Assembly: GCF_025370935.1 (NCBI RefSeq)
Contig: NC_133473.1
Location: 4,698,159 to 4,762,158 of the forward strand
Direction: 5' to 3'
Length of the DNA stretch: 64,000 bases
From: Choristoneura fumiferana
Lineage: Eukaryota; Arthropoda; Insecta; Lepidoptera; Tortricidae
Shown: one piece after another, positions 20,480 through 31,300 of the stretch
Position numbering within the stretch: the first letter of the stretch is position 1
How the letters are laid out: the number at the start of each line of letters is the position of its first letter
Notes under the pieces: generated by a model
What the model was told of the DNA's origin: nothing
The model's input: only the letters and a program-made list of their open reading frames with translations
Databases searched by the model: none
Position numbers and translations under genes: made by a program

Positions 20480-23400
20480 TAAACAATTACACTAAAGAAA
20501 GCAAATTACAAACTAGCTATAAATCCACATTCAGGGTCCCAAGCCACGACATTAAGTCAGGTGTCAGATTGTAACAGATCTCCAGGGGAGCCCGAGTATG
20601 AGTGTAGAGGGCAGCGCTGTACAATGTGCTCCATAGTTGAGCCTCCTCGCCGCATTCGCAGAGGGCCGAGTCCCGCCAACCCACTTGTACCGAAAGTAGT
20701 GACAGCGTCCGTGTCCTGTTCTCAGTCTGTTTAAGCGGCACCAGAGCTTGCGTGGTAGACTGAAACCATCTGTTTAACCGTGGGGTCTATAGTTTGCAGG
20801 GCAGTTCCAGTAGTTTGTGCATTCCACTCGTCCTTCCACCTCTGTTTGATGTCAAAATCCCCTAGGTTGGGCTGTTACACAAGCAGGGTGCCGAGATTTA
20901 AGCCGTTGGGGTGGAGGGTGACAGAAAGGCTGGTGAACAGGCAGAGACTGGTCCGCCTGTATTTTTTCCGCTTCTCTTTTTAGCGCTTGCATCCTGCGGA
21001 GATGTGGCGGAGCAATATGGCTGAGAACTGGGAGCCAGTGAGGGGAGTAGACTTGATTGTGCCCGAGACACATCGCATGGCCTCATTCAATTTAGTGTCC
21101 ACTTTTTGTACGTGCGCACTCTCAAGCCATACCGGAGCACAGTATTCGGCTGCCGAAAAGACGAGCGCTGCAGCTGACGTACGCAGGCAATCAGCGGAGG
21201 CACCCCAGGTAGTGCCACAGAGTTTATGGAGGATGTTGTTCCGTGAGGCAACCTTCAAGGATACCTTTTGGAGGTGCTCCTTGTACGTCAGAGTCCTATC
21301 CAGTGTCACTCCAATGTATTTTGGGCAGGGATTGTACTTAAGTAATTCCCCTTTGAAAGAGACAGCTGGTTGGTAGTTTGCCATACGGTTATTAAGGTGG
21401 AAGCACGCCACTTCTGTCTTGCTTGGCTTGTATCAGCACGCCAGGAACAAAATATTCATTGAGCCTTGATAAGTCGGATGATAAAACTTCCTCGCCAGAC
21501 TTGAAGTCTCTACCTTGAAATACAAGTGCTATATCTCAGCATAAAGAATTTGGTGGCCTCAGTGGTGGTAAGTCGTGGATATATAGATTGAAAAGAGTCG
21601 GGCAAGTACAGAGCCCTGTGCAGGCCATTATTAAGTTTTCTCTTGCGGCTTTTGGCGTTACCAGGTAGACCTCAAACTCCCTCTCACTAAGCATGCTCAT
21701 GATGATATCTGCTATTTCCCTGCTTGGATCGTTTTAATAATTTTAAATAGCAGCCCTTGTTTCCATACCGTATCATAAGCAGCAGTTAAGTCCACGAAGA
21801 CTGCAGTGGATTTTAGTTGCCTCTGAAACCCAGCTTCGATATGTGTGGTTAGGGCTAGGACCTGATCCGTACAACTTCTGCCACCCCTGAAACCAGCCTG
21901 CTCGAGTGGTATGACAGCCTCTACGTATGGAGTTATTCTAGCAGGATAAGGCGTTCCAGAAGCTTATAGATGCAGCTGAGGAGGGAGATGGGGCGGAAAT
22001 TTTCAGGTCGGTCGTCTCTTGCCAGGCTTCAGTACCGCTATGACCTTTGCCAGCTTGAATTCCTTAGGCAACCGGTTGTTAAGTAGAATATAGTCAAAAA
22101 GCGCAGCAAGCCAGCCTACGCTCACCGGGCCCATGGCTCGAATGAATTCATTAAAGATGTTGTCTGGCCCCGCTGCTTTGCGTATTTTAAAAGCTTAATG
22201 CCATCCACGACTTCACCAATACTAAAGGGTCTTGAGAGATGCTGCCCAGTCGGAGCACTCCTTCTGTCAGTTCTCAGCGCTTGTTTTACTCGTTTAGTAA
22301 AACATCTTATCCCTCTTTTGCTCTGGTTACGTCTACCATTCGGTTGGCAATAGCATCAGGGTTGACTTTCAGGCTAAGTTTTTGCGGGTGTTGTTTCCCT
22401 GACAGGCGGTGCAAGACTTTCCAGGCTTTTTTGCTTGACCTCTTGAAATCCATGTTGCCAACCGCAGACTCCACTTTTCCTTCCTGCTTCGGTCCAAAGA
22501 ATGAAGCAATGCTGCTCCAGCACTCTGATCCTCCGATTCCTGGTATTCGTGGTATAACTTTTCGCTATCTGAATTCCAGCCAGGTACATATTCTTTCCTA
22601 TAGCCCCTAGGTATGTTAACTTTAGCTGCTTTGATGACTAGTTCAACAAATTTACTGTAGTTCGAGGCGATAGGTTCTAAGTTTGCTGCTGCAAGTTCTG
22701 TGTCCAAGCTCACCCGGAAACCATCCCAGTCCGCGCGACCAAAATTCCACTAGGCACAGGCATCGAATTAGCTAGAGGTATTTTGAGGCCTATATCTGTG
22801 ACGATCGGTCTATGTTGGCTATTTGGAAAATTGCCGAGCACTGTACAGGTTGCAGGTAGAGGCTGGTCAAGGTGGTCTCTGGAGACAAAGGTCAAGTCGG
22901 GATTATAGTCCCTGTTCCATCTTGCAGAGCGAAAGCTACCCTTGTCTTTGGCATCAAACAACAGTGGAGATCACAGAGGTCCGCCCAAAGAGCAAGCGCT
23001 TCTCCATTCTCGTCTATGTCTCGATAGCGCCAGATTGTGTGATGGCTGTTAAAATCTCCATGTAAAGGATGTTGAAAGTTAGGTAAAACACCCGGTGGCC
23101 ATTTCACTTTCGGCGGCTTGTACACGTTAGTTACTGTGAGATTATTGACTTGGATCGTGACTGTGAAAATGAGATCAACATCGCTGGAGTCTATCAACTG
23201 GATGTCGTTCAGGCTTGACCTCGCGTAAGTGGCTATACCATACTTAGGGTGGTGCACAGCTTTAACTAAGGTGTACCCGGGCATTTGCCCCTCCTTTCGA
23301 GATCAGAGTCATCCTTCGTGTGGGTTTCCTGAATGTGGACTACGTCAATGTTCATTCTCATGCAGGAGCCTTTGCAGGTAGTCACTTTTGTCTGAGCTAA

Positions 23401-23560
23401 TGCCTTCAATATTGATTTGCAGGATGCGAACTGATGGTCCAACATCTCTAGTCAGGGTTCCCGAACAGGATTCCCAGAACAACATTTCCTTTCATGTGGA
23501 TACCGCTCATAATTATGCGTTTCTCTATTTATAAGAACGTTCAATTCGCCTTAAGTTTTG
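20480..23560 (-). pseudogene. Decayed non-LTR retrotransposon (Jockey/CR1-like LINE), nearly full ORF2
   Basis: Read on the minus strand, an endonuclease region (about 23480-22700; motifs ILQINIEG, DVVHIQETHT, LHGDFNSHH, YNPDLTFVS and SQHRPIVTDI) is followed by a linker and a reverse transcriptase (AGFRGGRSCTDQV near 21900, FVDLTAAYDTVW near 21790). Then comes the C-terminal part (PKYIGVTLDRTLTY, WGASADCLR, CAPVW) and an end with CECGEEAQ near 20650. Many stops and frameshifts break it, one of them in the catalytic Tyr-Ala-Asp-Asp box near 21535. It is inactive and lies between genes 1 and 2. The clade is tentative. Confidence 0.85.
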
Positions 23561-23695
23561 TCACTCTTTAGCACCACCCAGGGGACACGTGCAGGGCTGT
23601 GGTAGGTAAATCCTGCGGACGCGAGTAACAGTTGTCCAGTGGTGTTGTTGTTGTTACTGACATAAAAATTAACTTTTAAAGTTTCGTGATTTTCA

Positions 23696-23835
23696 GTCGT
23701 ACTTAACCATTACAATACCCGAGACTTATCACGCCTAATAAAACGTAGTATTATGGCGCTTTGGTCACATTGCAGTGGCTGTGGTTACGAGTACACCGCT
23801 GCCACTGCAATGTGTGATAATAGACGACAGAAAAT
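23696..23835. repeat. Dispersed repeat related to 32095-32215
   Basis: ACTTATCACGCCTAATAAAA and GCAGTGGCTGTGGTTACGAG parallel ACTTATCACGCTAACACACA and ACAGTGGCCGTGGTCACGAG at 32095-32215. An inner palindrome (CACATTGCAGTGG / CCACTGCAATGTG) is present. Confidence 0.55.
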
Positions 23836-23839
23836 AAAA

Positions 23840-24540
23840 AAAAGATTTAAAAGAAAATTGGCGGAGGAAATAAAATGACAGTGTTCATGTCTAACAAGAG
23901 GAAACAAGAACTACAGCCAATGGCAGTTTAGAATTAAATCCTGAGACTGTAAAACATCGCATCAAATATTGACAAAGTGAACCGTACAAAAATACTTATT
24001 TGCTATAAGTGAAATAATAGTAAGTACGAGTATAGCATTTTTTTCTACGGATCACATTGTCAATATTAAGACAGATCGTAGTTGTGTTGTGTATCAGGAT
24101 TTTGACAGTTGAAATGAACAAGCTTGAAACTGCTCAAAAAAAAACCAGCGCTGTCGAGTATATTCTAAAATATTTACTGAGCAACCTAAGATGTGATCGA
24201 CGATCGTATATATAGGAAGATAAAATTGAAATTTTATTAGAATTAGAATTTTTAATAAGACTATAAAAATTGTTAAACATAGCAGACATCCCGCTGTCTG
24301 ATACGAGTATGCTAATATTGATGATTGTAACCAAAAGTGTGTATTAACATGTGACTTAGCGCTTGCCCCGAAATGCGAAACGTTTATGGAGTGTTAAAAT
24401 AAGGCAGTACTGAGGTTTCGTGCTTTTTGGAGCGATGAATAATTAAGCATGCATTTCACACTCGTGGAGGCGTGCGGTTTTAACTGAGCTACTGTTTCCT
24501 CTAATTGCGTAAGTGCCAGGAGCTTTGATTTTGCGTTACG
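23840..24540. other. Intergenic sequence, nothing recognised
   Basis: AT-rich, no supported gene. Confidence 0.4.
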
Positions 24541-24547
24541 CCAGAAA

Positions 24548-24765
24548 TAAATAAATAAATATCACGGGACAATACACACCCATTGACCTAGTCCCAAAGT
24601 AAGCTTAGCAAAGCTTGTGTTATGGGTACTCGCAACGGATAATTATAAATATATTGATTGATACACACATACCCAAGACCCCAGAACAAACATTCGTATT
24701 TTTCATACAAATATCTGCCCCGACACGGGAATCGAACCCGGGACCATCTGGTCGTCTATAGAGAT
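24548..24765 (-). mobile_element. tRNA-derived SINE, family C, copy 2
   Basis: Minus-strand box B CGGGTTCGATTCCCGTG near 24725-24745, then the AT-rich body with TAAGCTTAGCAAAGCTTGTG. The tRNA-like head is truncated next to TGGTCGTCTATAG. Not a functional tRNA gene. Confidence 0.7.
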
Positions 24766-24934
24766 GTATGATTGGGTACTTGACTCCAACATTGGATAAG
24801 AGTAGATGACATGCCATAGTAAATCTGACTCATGCGGTCTGCCCTCCAGTGGTTGGTGGGTTTCAAGCTTATCTCGCACGGCGGAGTTTTTCAGTATTTA
24901 CGAGAAAAATTTAACTTAAAAATTGTGTGCACTC

Positions 24935-25100
24935 GATTGTCCGAAGGAGGGTTATGTTTTTTGAGCGTCTTGTATGTATGTCATGTCTCTGTAGCATAAA
25001 CGGGTGGATTATTTTCAACGTAAGAGGTATCATTAGATTCATCAAAACTGTCTTAGTGACGTAGGATAAAGTACTAAACGAGCAATTCTTGTATTTATTT
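24935..25100 (+). repeat. Helitron-like fragment (CCGAAGGAGGGTTATG head)
   Basis: CCGAAGGAGGGTTATGTTTT and ATCATTAGATTCATCAAAAC match 58546-58800 (CCGAAGGAGGGTTATG, ATCATTGGATTTCGTC). Confidence 0.55.
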
Positions 25101-25105
25101 ATATA

Positions 25106-25970
25106 TGTCGGCGGCCGATCGTAAATCCGCCAGATCACGAAATCCTAGGCATTCGTGAAATGCAGCCATTTCATGAATTGGCTAAGGGACATCCGCCATA
25201 TTCGTTCATAACTCACCGTTTTAGCGATTTGCCTAGTGACGTTTAGGCAGATCATGAATTTAGGTAGCATATATCATGAAGCGCGCCATTTCATGATTTG
25301 GCCAGTTTAGGCAGATCATGAAATTCCTAGGCATATCATGAAACGCCGCCATATCGGTTTCTGGCACTTCGCCGGCCGCTGCCGCGGCACCTCGCTCGCT
25401 TCGCTCGCTCGCTCGTGCGTCGTGATCACAATTATACTAACCACTCTCGCTTCGCTCGTCGTCTACCTACATTTTTCTATATAAATAAATAACAACTAGT
25501 GAATACTTACTTTATTTACCAACAAAATTCTAACCTCTAAAATACGGGCAGACGTCCATGGTTTTTTCACATTGTGCACAGAATCCGTTTGATTCACATA
25601 AAAAGAACGGAGCTGATGTTCAAAAGCTTCTTTTGCACTTCTATTTGAATTCAATCACTAATTTTCGGTTTAAGATCATTTTGTTGCGACCCGACATTTT
25701 CCAAGCGCTAAACAAACACGGGCGGTCAGCTGGTCACGGCCGCCATTGCATAGCAGCGCCACCAGTGGCCAAATAGAAACTATTTTACGATGTGCCCGGT
25801 ATAGAGCTAGGAATATCGACGAATGCGTTGCTCTAATCGATCTGCCGTATTATTTCTCAGGCAAATCGTGATATGCCTGGCCAAACGTTTAGGCATATCA
25901 TGAAATGGCGGCGTTTCACGATATGCTAGGAATTTCGTGATCTGGCGGATTTTACGATCGGCCGCCGACA
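25106..25970. mobile_element. 865-bp non-autonomous TIR transposon, TA target duplication
   Basis: Ends TGTCGGCGGCCGATCGTAAA and the reverse of TTTACGATCGGCCGCCGACA form 38-bp TIRs, continued by CCGCCAGATCACGAAAT. TA flanks both sides (25104-25105, 25971-25972). Subterminal regions carry several AGGCATATCATGAAA-like motifs in both orientations, and the core has TCGCTTCGCTCG runs. The 72-codon frame at 25558 has no recognised domain. Confidence 0.8.
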
Positions 25971-26246
25971 TAATACATCGATGATGCCAGAAACGGCTCT
26001 AACGATTTTGACGAACTTTTCTTTGTGGGGGCTTTTGAGGACGAACAATCTATCTAGATTGGTTAATAGCTTTAATACTATAATACTATAATAAATAGGT
26101 TCTAATACTATAAAATATAGGTAATATAAATAGGTTCTAATACTATAAAATTGCATCCATGAAAAAAACAAGGAGGGAGTTTTTTTTTAATTGCAGCAAT
26201 ATGGGTATCAAATTAAAGTTCAAAACACCTGACTGACAAATAAAAA

Positions 26247-26465
26247 TCCCACTAATATTATAAATGCGAAAGTTTGTAAGTCTGTTTGTTTGTTTGTTAC
26301 TTCATCACGTCTAAACTACTGAAGCTATTTATATGAAATTCGGTATACCGATATTTGAGTCTCGGAGAAGGACATAGGATAGTTTATATCCCGGAAAACT
26401 GCATAGTTCCCGCGGGATAGCGGCAAACTAATTCTGCGCGGACGGAGTCGCGGGTATTGGCTAGT
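26247..26465 (+). mobile_element. Helitron-like short element
   Basis: TCCCACTAATATTATAAATG, a GTTTGTTTGTTTGTTACTTC run, CATAGTTCCCGCGGGATAGC and CGCGGACGGAGTCGCGGG with a final GGCTAGT. No TIR; ends fit a Helitron (TC...CTAGT). Other copies: 41831-41990 (minus), 45594-45815, 55684-55985 (minus). Confidence 0.65.
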
Positions 26466-26705
26466 CTTTGAATTAAAACTAAAAAAAAACCAGTTTAGTA
26501 GTCTAGAACTCTGCTAAGTAAGTAAACCTTAAGCTTAAACTTCAACAATCGGGACCCAACCAAAATCGTGATCAGCTCAAAGATCCCTAGTGATGGGCCC
26601 CGAAACTTAGTTTTGAAGTTTAAGTGCGAAACAGTTGAACAGTAAGTGTGAAGTTCCCGTACCGCTCTGAGTCGTCGAGGAAACTAGATCCAGGATCAAG
26701 ATCGG
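26466..26705. repeat. Diverged copy of the AACAATCGGGACCCA repeat
   Basis: TTCAACAATCGGGACCCAAC and CGTGATCAGCTCAAAGAT parallel 58866-59090 (TTCAACAGTCGGGACCCATT, CGTAACCAGCTCAAAAAAT) and 54840-54970. Confidence 0.55.
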
Positions 26706-27575
26706 GTCATCCAAAATACGATTAATTCTCAATTATAATTTATAACAATTGTATGTACTTGCCTAACACATAGTTTTAGCGCAAACACTAAAACTACTTA
26801 TGTGATTTATGTGATGTGTGGTATGTACCTGTTCTAGCACGATGAAAACACCAATTTAATTTTCAAAATAATCAAATTGACATGATCTCTCGCAGTATAG
26901 TTACAATGCTATGGTCTACAAATAAACAACACCCATTGCTTTTGCCCACGACTTTGTCTGCGTGGAAGCAGTAATTTGCTAACAATTTTTTCAACTTTTA
27001 AGACACTCGAGGTGATAAATGTGAGCACAAGGTATCTCCATTCAAATTTCAATGACACAGTTTTTTTTAGAATGATTATAGAGCTATAAAGTTCTTAGTC
27101 TTAGGGTCTATAATTTCGGATATTGTTGACCAATTATTTCATATCACAGAAATACTTCACTCTTAGGAATAAAAAGCTCTAGCAATAAAGTTTTACATTT
27201 CATCATTATCATCTCTAACACTTTTGTGCAGATATGACATTATTAATTTATTATTTATTTATTGGTCACTTAAAAATTACAGCATTAAAAACCAATGCGC
27301 TGTAAAATAGAAATTATACAAAAAAAGCAAAATAGACATAAAAACACAAAAAAGACGTAAGTACAAAAATAAAACAAAGTATTTAAGGATTTTTGGATGT
27401 TGTCTATATACGTGGCTACCATAAAACGACGGAACACCACACCCTCCGGTCACAACTCGGAACATTTATTATTACTGATATTTAATGTTTCTTCAAACAT
27501 AAATTTAAAAATTAATAATTTGGTTCCTGGGCAACTGTGGAACCATACCTTAGTAAATATTGTTATCTGTCTATG
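26706..27575. other. Intergenic sequence, nothing clear
   Basis: AT-rich. TTATTTATTTATTGGTCACT (about 27251) may be a LINE 3' end on the minus strand. Confidence 0.4.
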
Positions 27576-27579
27576 AGAA

Positions 27580-27630
27580 TGCTTTGGGGGAGGCCTATGT
27601 CCAGCAATGGACGTTTTTCGGCTGACACGA
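27580..27630 (+). repeat. SINE 3' tail
   Basis: GGGGGAGGCCTATGTCCAGC and AATGGACGTTTTTCGGCTGA, the standard tail, about 200 bases upstream of gene 2's start codon. Confidence 0.6.
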
Positions 27631-27833
27631 TGACAATGCTTGACAAAGATAAAGTTAAATAAATTAACATAAACTTTTCAAACTTGACCGCGAGCTTAGA
27701 AACAATACAAATCAGATTATTATGATCGAAATGTCATCTGAATTTAAATGAGGAAGGCAGTAGTGGTCTGGACAAAGACAGACGGATTCAGACAGTGTTG
27801 TGCCTAGGACCGGCGCGAGCGCACGTATTCGTT

Positions 27834-28344
27834 ATGCAGCTCGCAGCTCTATTCGTGCTCGCGTGCGCGTTCGCGTCGGCGGACAAATCCTTCGCCGAAT
27901 ACAAAGACGACATCCTCAATACCACAAACATAGACAAAAGGGTCATCAACAGACTATCTTCCCTATTCGATACTAACAAAACTCTCGATAGCAGAGATTT
28001 GGCGATACTCAACAAAACCGCGCAAAATTTTGGCATAGAAAAAGGCCTAGTTGATAAATTAAGCGATTTGTTGAAGAAGAACGATACGGTTCAGTCTGGT
28101 ATTCTGACCAGGTTGTCAGAAGATGCTAAGGATACTTCTTACAATGTTTATGAGGATGAAGCAGGGACGGCTGAGGAACTTGGACCTATTCAGGTGTCCC
28201 CTGATTACGCGTCTTCTGTAGTGCTAGCGAGCGATTTGCTCTCCCTTACCAGTGCTGTGTCTAGCGTTAATGAGAAAATCTGCAGGGAGCAAGGCTACCG
28301 GTTTCTGGATGGACTACTTCTAAACAAACGATGGGCGCTACGAA
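27834..28344 (+). CDS. nrf-6-like: Gene 2 exon 1: signal peptide, helical region, start of NRF domain
   Basis: ATG at 27834; the exon gives 170 codons plus one base (A) before the donor GTAAGT. MQLAALFVLACAFASA is a classic signal peptide. Residues 17-100 are charged and likely helical. Residues 35-56 and 70-91 resemble each other at an exact 35-residue spacing. Asn-x-Thr glycosylation motifs occur near residues 29, 48, 60 and 83. From residue 146 (NEKICREQGYRFLDGLLLNK) the NRF domain starts. The leftover A joins TG in exon 2 to encode Met, giving the family motif WALRMFDAS. Confidence 0.9.
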
Positions 28345-31300
28345 GTAAGTGTTGAAATATTAAGGTATTTTATAAATTATGTCTCAAAATTGAGCCATAA
28401 TTATGTGATTTTTAGGGTTCCGTACCTCAAAAAGGAAAAAACGGAACCCTTACCTATAGGATCACTTTTTGTCCGGCTGTCTGTCTGTCTGTCTATCTGT
28501 CAAGACCCTTTTTCTCAGGAACACGTGGAGGTATCAAGCCGAAATTCATATCAAATACTCAGGTCTTGGAGCTATGAAAAAATCAAACTTCTAAGCCAAC
28601 GCAATCAAAAGATACAGCCATTTATGCTGCAAATTTTCGACACTCGCAAGGGAATCAAAACCTACAGGTTCCCGTGAACTCAGAATCTTGAAATTTGGTA
28701 CGAAGCAACGTCTTATAGCAAAGATAAAGGAAAAATTGCGAAAAGCGTACATTTTTAGTTACATCATATAATAAAAATATTTTTACTAATTTGTACGGAA
28801 CTCTCGATGCGCGAGTCCGATTCGCACTTGGCCGTTTTTTTATTAATACAGTACCTAACGGTAAGTCATACGTGCGATAAAGTAGGTATTAAGTACGAAA
28901 CGAATGTCAGAAAATTTCAAATTGCTTATCAAGCAATTTATTGTTTATTAAATGACAATAAGGCAAGTGAAGTAGTAGTAGACATCTAGTTATAACAAAA
29001 CAATACCTATGTATTACATTAAACCTCATTAAAAATAAGTTATACTTAATTTAATGTCAGAAAAAAAATATTTAATAAGAAGGAGGTATACATAGTAATT
29101 ATGTATATCTACGCAAACCAGCAAAAAACGCGCTATAAGACGTCGATTTGCGGAAAATAACCTGACGCCGTTATATCTACGAATAAAGAAACTAAAGTAA
29201 AGAAACTAAGTTGTAAGACAATAAAATTATGCGATAATTTGTCTTTAGTGATCCCAGAAGTAGAAAGTAATATTTGTTTTTTTAGACTCAAAAAGACAGC
29301 AGCAACAGCAGACTAAACAAAAGCGAACAAGATATTAAGGGCTTGCACAAAAAAACTTCTACCTATTTATTTGTCAAAAATTAGTTCAGCCAACGTTTCA
29401 TTGACATGCAAAAATATAATAAAATAATAACAAAACGTGACACGTTAAGTAAACAAAACCACTTTGTTTGTATCGTGTATAATTCTCCATGTTTAACGTC
29501 TAAATTAGAGGTCAATCGACGTCGAGTCATGGAGACTAAACAGTATTTAATTCAACTTGGTCCAAGGAAGGATTTCCGTGTTGTTTATTGCTATGAGTAC
29601 GTTTAAAATATTGAGGAACTAGATTATACTCACTGGCATAAAACATTAGATTTGGCAGGTGAATTAAAATTGAGGAATTGTACAAAATTCCCACGGGAAT
29701 TTCCAAAACGGTCTTCGTTAAGGCTGTTTGAAGCAAAAAGCCTTGAAAAATGTAATGTCTCTTGTTTTAGCGGTCTGTTTATTTACAAACCGCAATTCTG
29801 TGGGAATAACAGGATAACAATTTCATATGTTTTATTTCAGGTTATTATGTGCTAATCCGGATAAAACACACAAGCACTCACAAACTTTTGCATTTACTTA
29901 TGATATTAGTACGATGAATTACGTTGAATTATCGATTTCACTGTTCCCATACAATGATTTTTAGGATTCCGTAGTTCTACAAGGAGTCTTTGTAATCTTA
30001 AGACTCATTGCCATATCACCATACTGCTAAAACTGGGGCATTGATCCACTTTCATCTAATAATTAGTACAAACTTTCCTTCAAGAACGAGTCACATAAAA
30101 CACTTGAGCTTATCCAAAAACACTTGTATGAATCATATAAGTATCATTCCTTTCCTTAGACAGGAAAGTAGTAAGGTTTGGCTCAAAACTTGTTTCATTT
30201 CTGTAGATTATTTATTAAACATACTTTGTACAGTCACCTGCATAAATATCTGCCACAGCGGAGCGCGCGAAAACATCTGACACGTCCTACCGGCCCTAAA
30301 AATATGCCCTAAAAAAATGCACGCTTTGTTCTGTCGGATATTGGGAACTGACTCTGAAGTTACTTAATTCTAAATACTACGAAGATCACCACTTTTTAAC
30401 TCTATTCCTACCTTGATAAAATTAAAACAGATATATAATTTTATTGATGACGTTGATAGAACATGACCTATCAATGCTGATATGGAAGATTTAATGCAAC
30501 CAACTGATCGGTTGATGACTCAAAGTGTCATTGTATAAGATTGTTATAGTGACCAAGTATATTAAAACTCGTGAATTAAAAAGGTAGCTAGCGCTGTTGC
30601 GTGGCAATTCAGAAAAGTCTCTCAGCTCCTTCATGTTTCTTAACGAATAGGTCTGCCAAATTTCAAATCTTCCAAGTGCTTCCAGTGATTTAGACTGTGC
30701 ATGCCCAGTCAGTCAGTCACATTACTATTTTCTAGGCAGACCTTGGTGCACCTGACTGATCTAAGATTTTAAAAACCGACAGTTGTATTGAAAAACTTTA
30801 GTTGTACCCCGTTTGGTATCATGCAGGACTCTTCTTCTTCTCTTTTAAAATAAGGCTTTTCTGTCCTAATTAATAGGACAATTTAGCCAGTGTCAAAGTA
30901 AACTCTTTGAGAGGGAAATTGTACGGTGATTGTAGTTTTTGCAACTTGATAGTAAAATTCCAGAAAACACGTGGAGACTACTTGCGCATTAAATAATGTC
31001 AGACACGAGAGCAATATATAATTTTGTGATCACTGTTCACTGTTAAGGTAAATCGCCGCATAAAACACTATCAAAATTATACTTGAAGCCAGAAATGCAT
31101 GCATGCAATGAAGCCAAAGAAATCAGAAATACCAAAATTAGATACTGTCTACATCCGCCATGTTCGATTGCTACAAATCGAATCCAGCGCAGATTTGTAA
31201 ACCTTTACTATAGTTTATTGACGTCTGTGACAGGGGTTGTGTCAAAGCAATATGGATGATTTATGCGCCGCGCGTTTTGTTCCAAACAGCCGGTCTAGTG

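Noticed and set aside
20980..23284. Separate host genes on the minus strand
   Set aside because: The frames are successive pieces of one decayed LINE with endonuclease and reverse-transcriptase motifs.
24720..24765. tRNA gene on the minus strand
   Set aside because: Only the T-arm/box B part is tRNA-like; the rest matches SINE family C.
27795..27833. Upstream extension of gene 2
   Set aside because: It would start at GTG and place residues before a textbook signal peptide; the ATG at 27834 is preferred.
28345..28355. Gene 2 exon 1 ending at the in-frame stop at 28353-28355
   Set aside because: The GTAAGT donor plus the Met formed with exon 2 and the WALRMFDAS motif show splicing instead.
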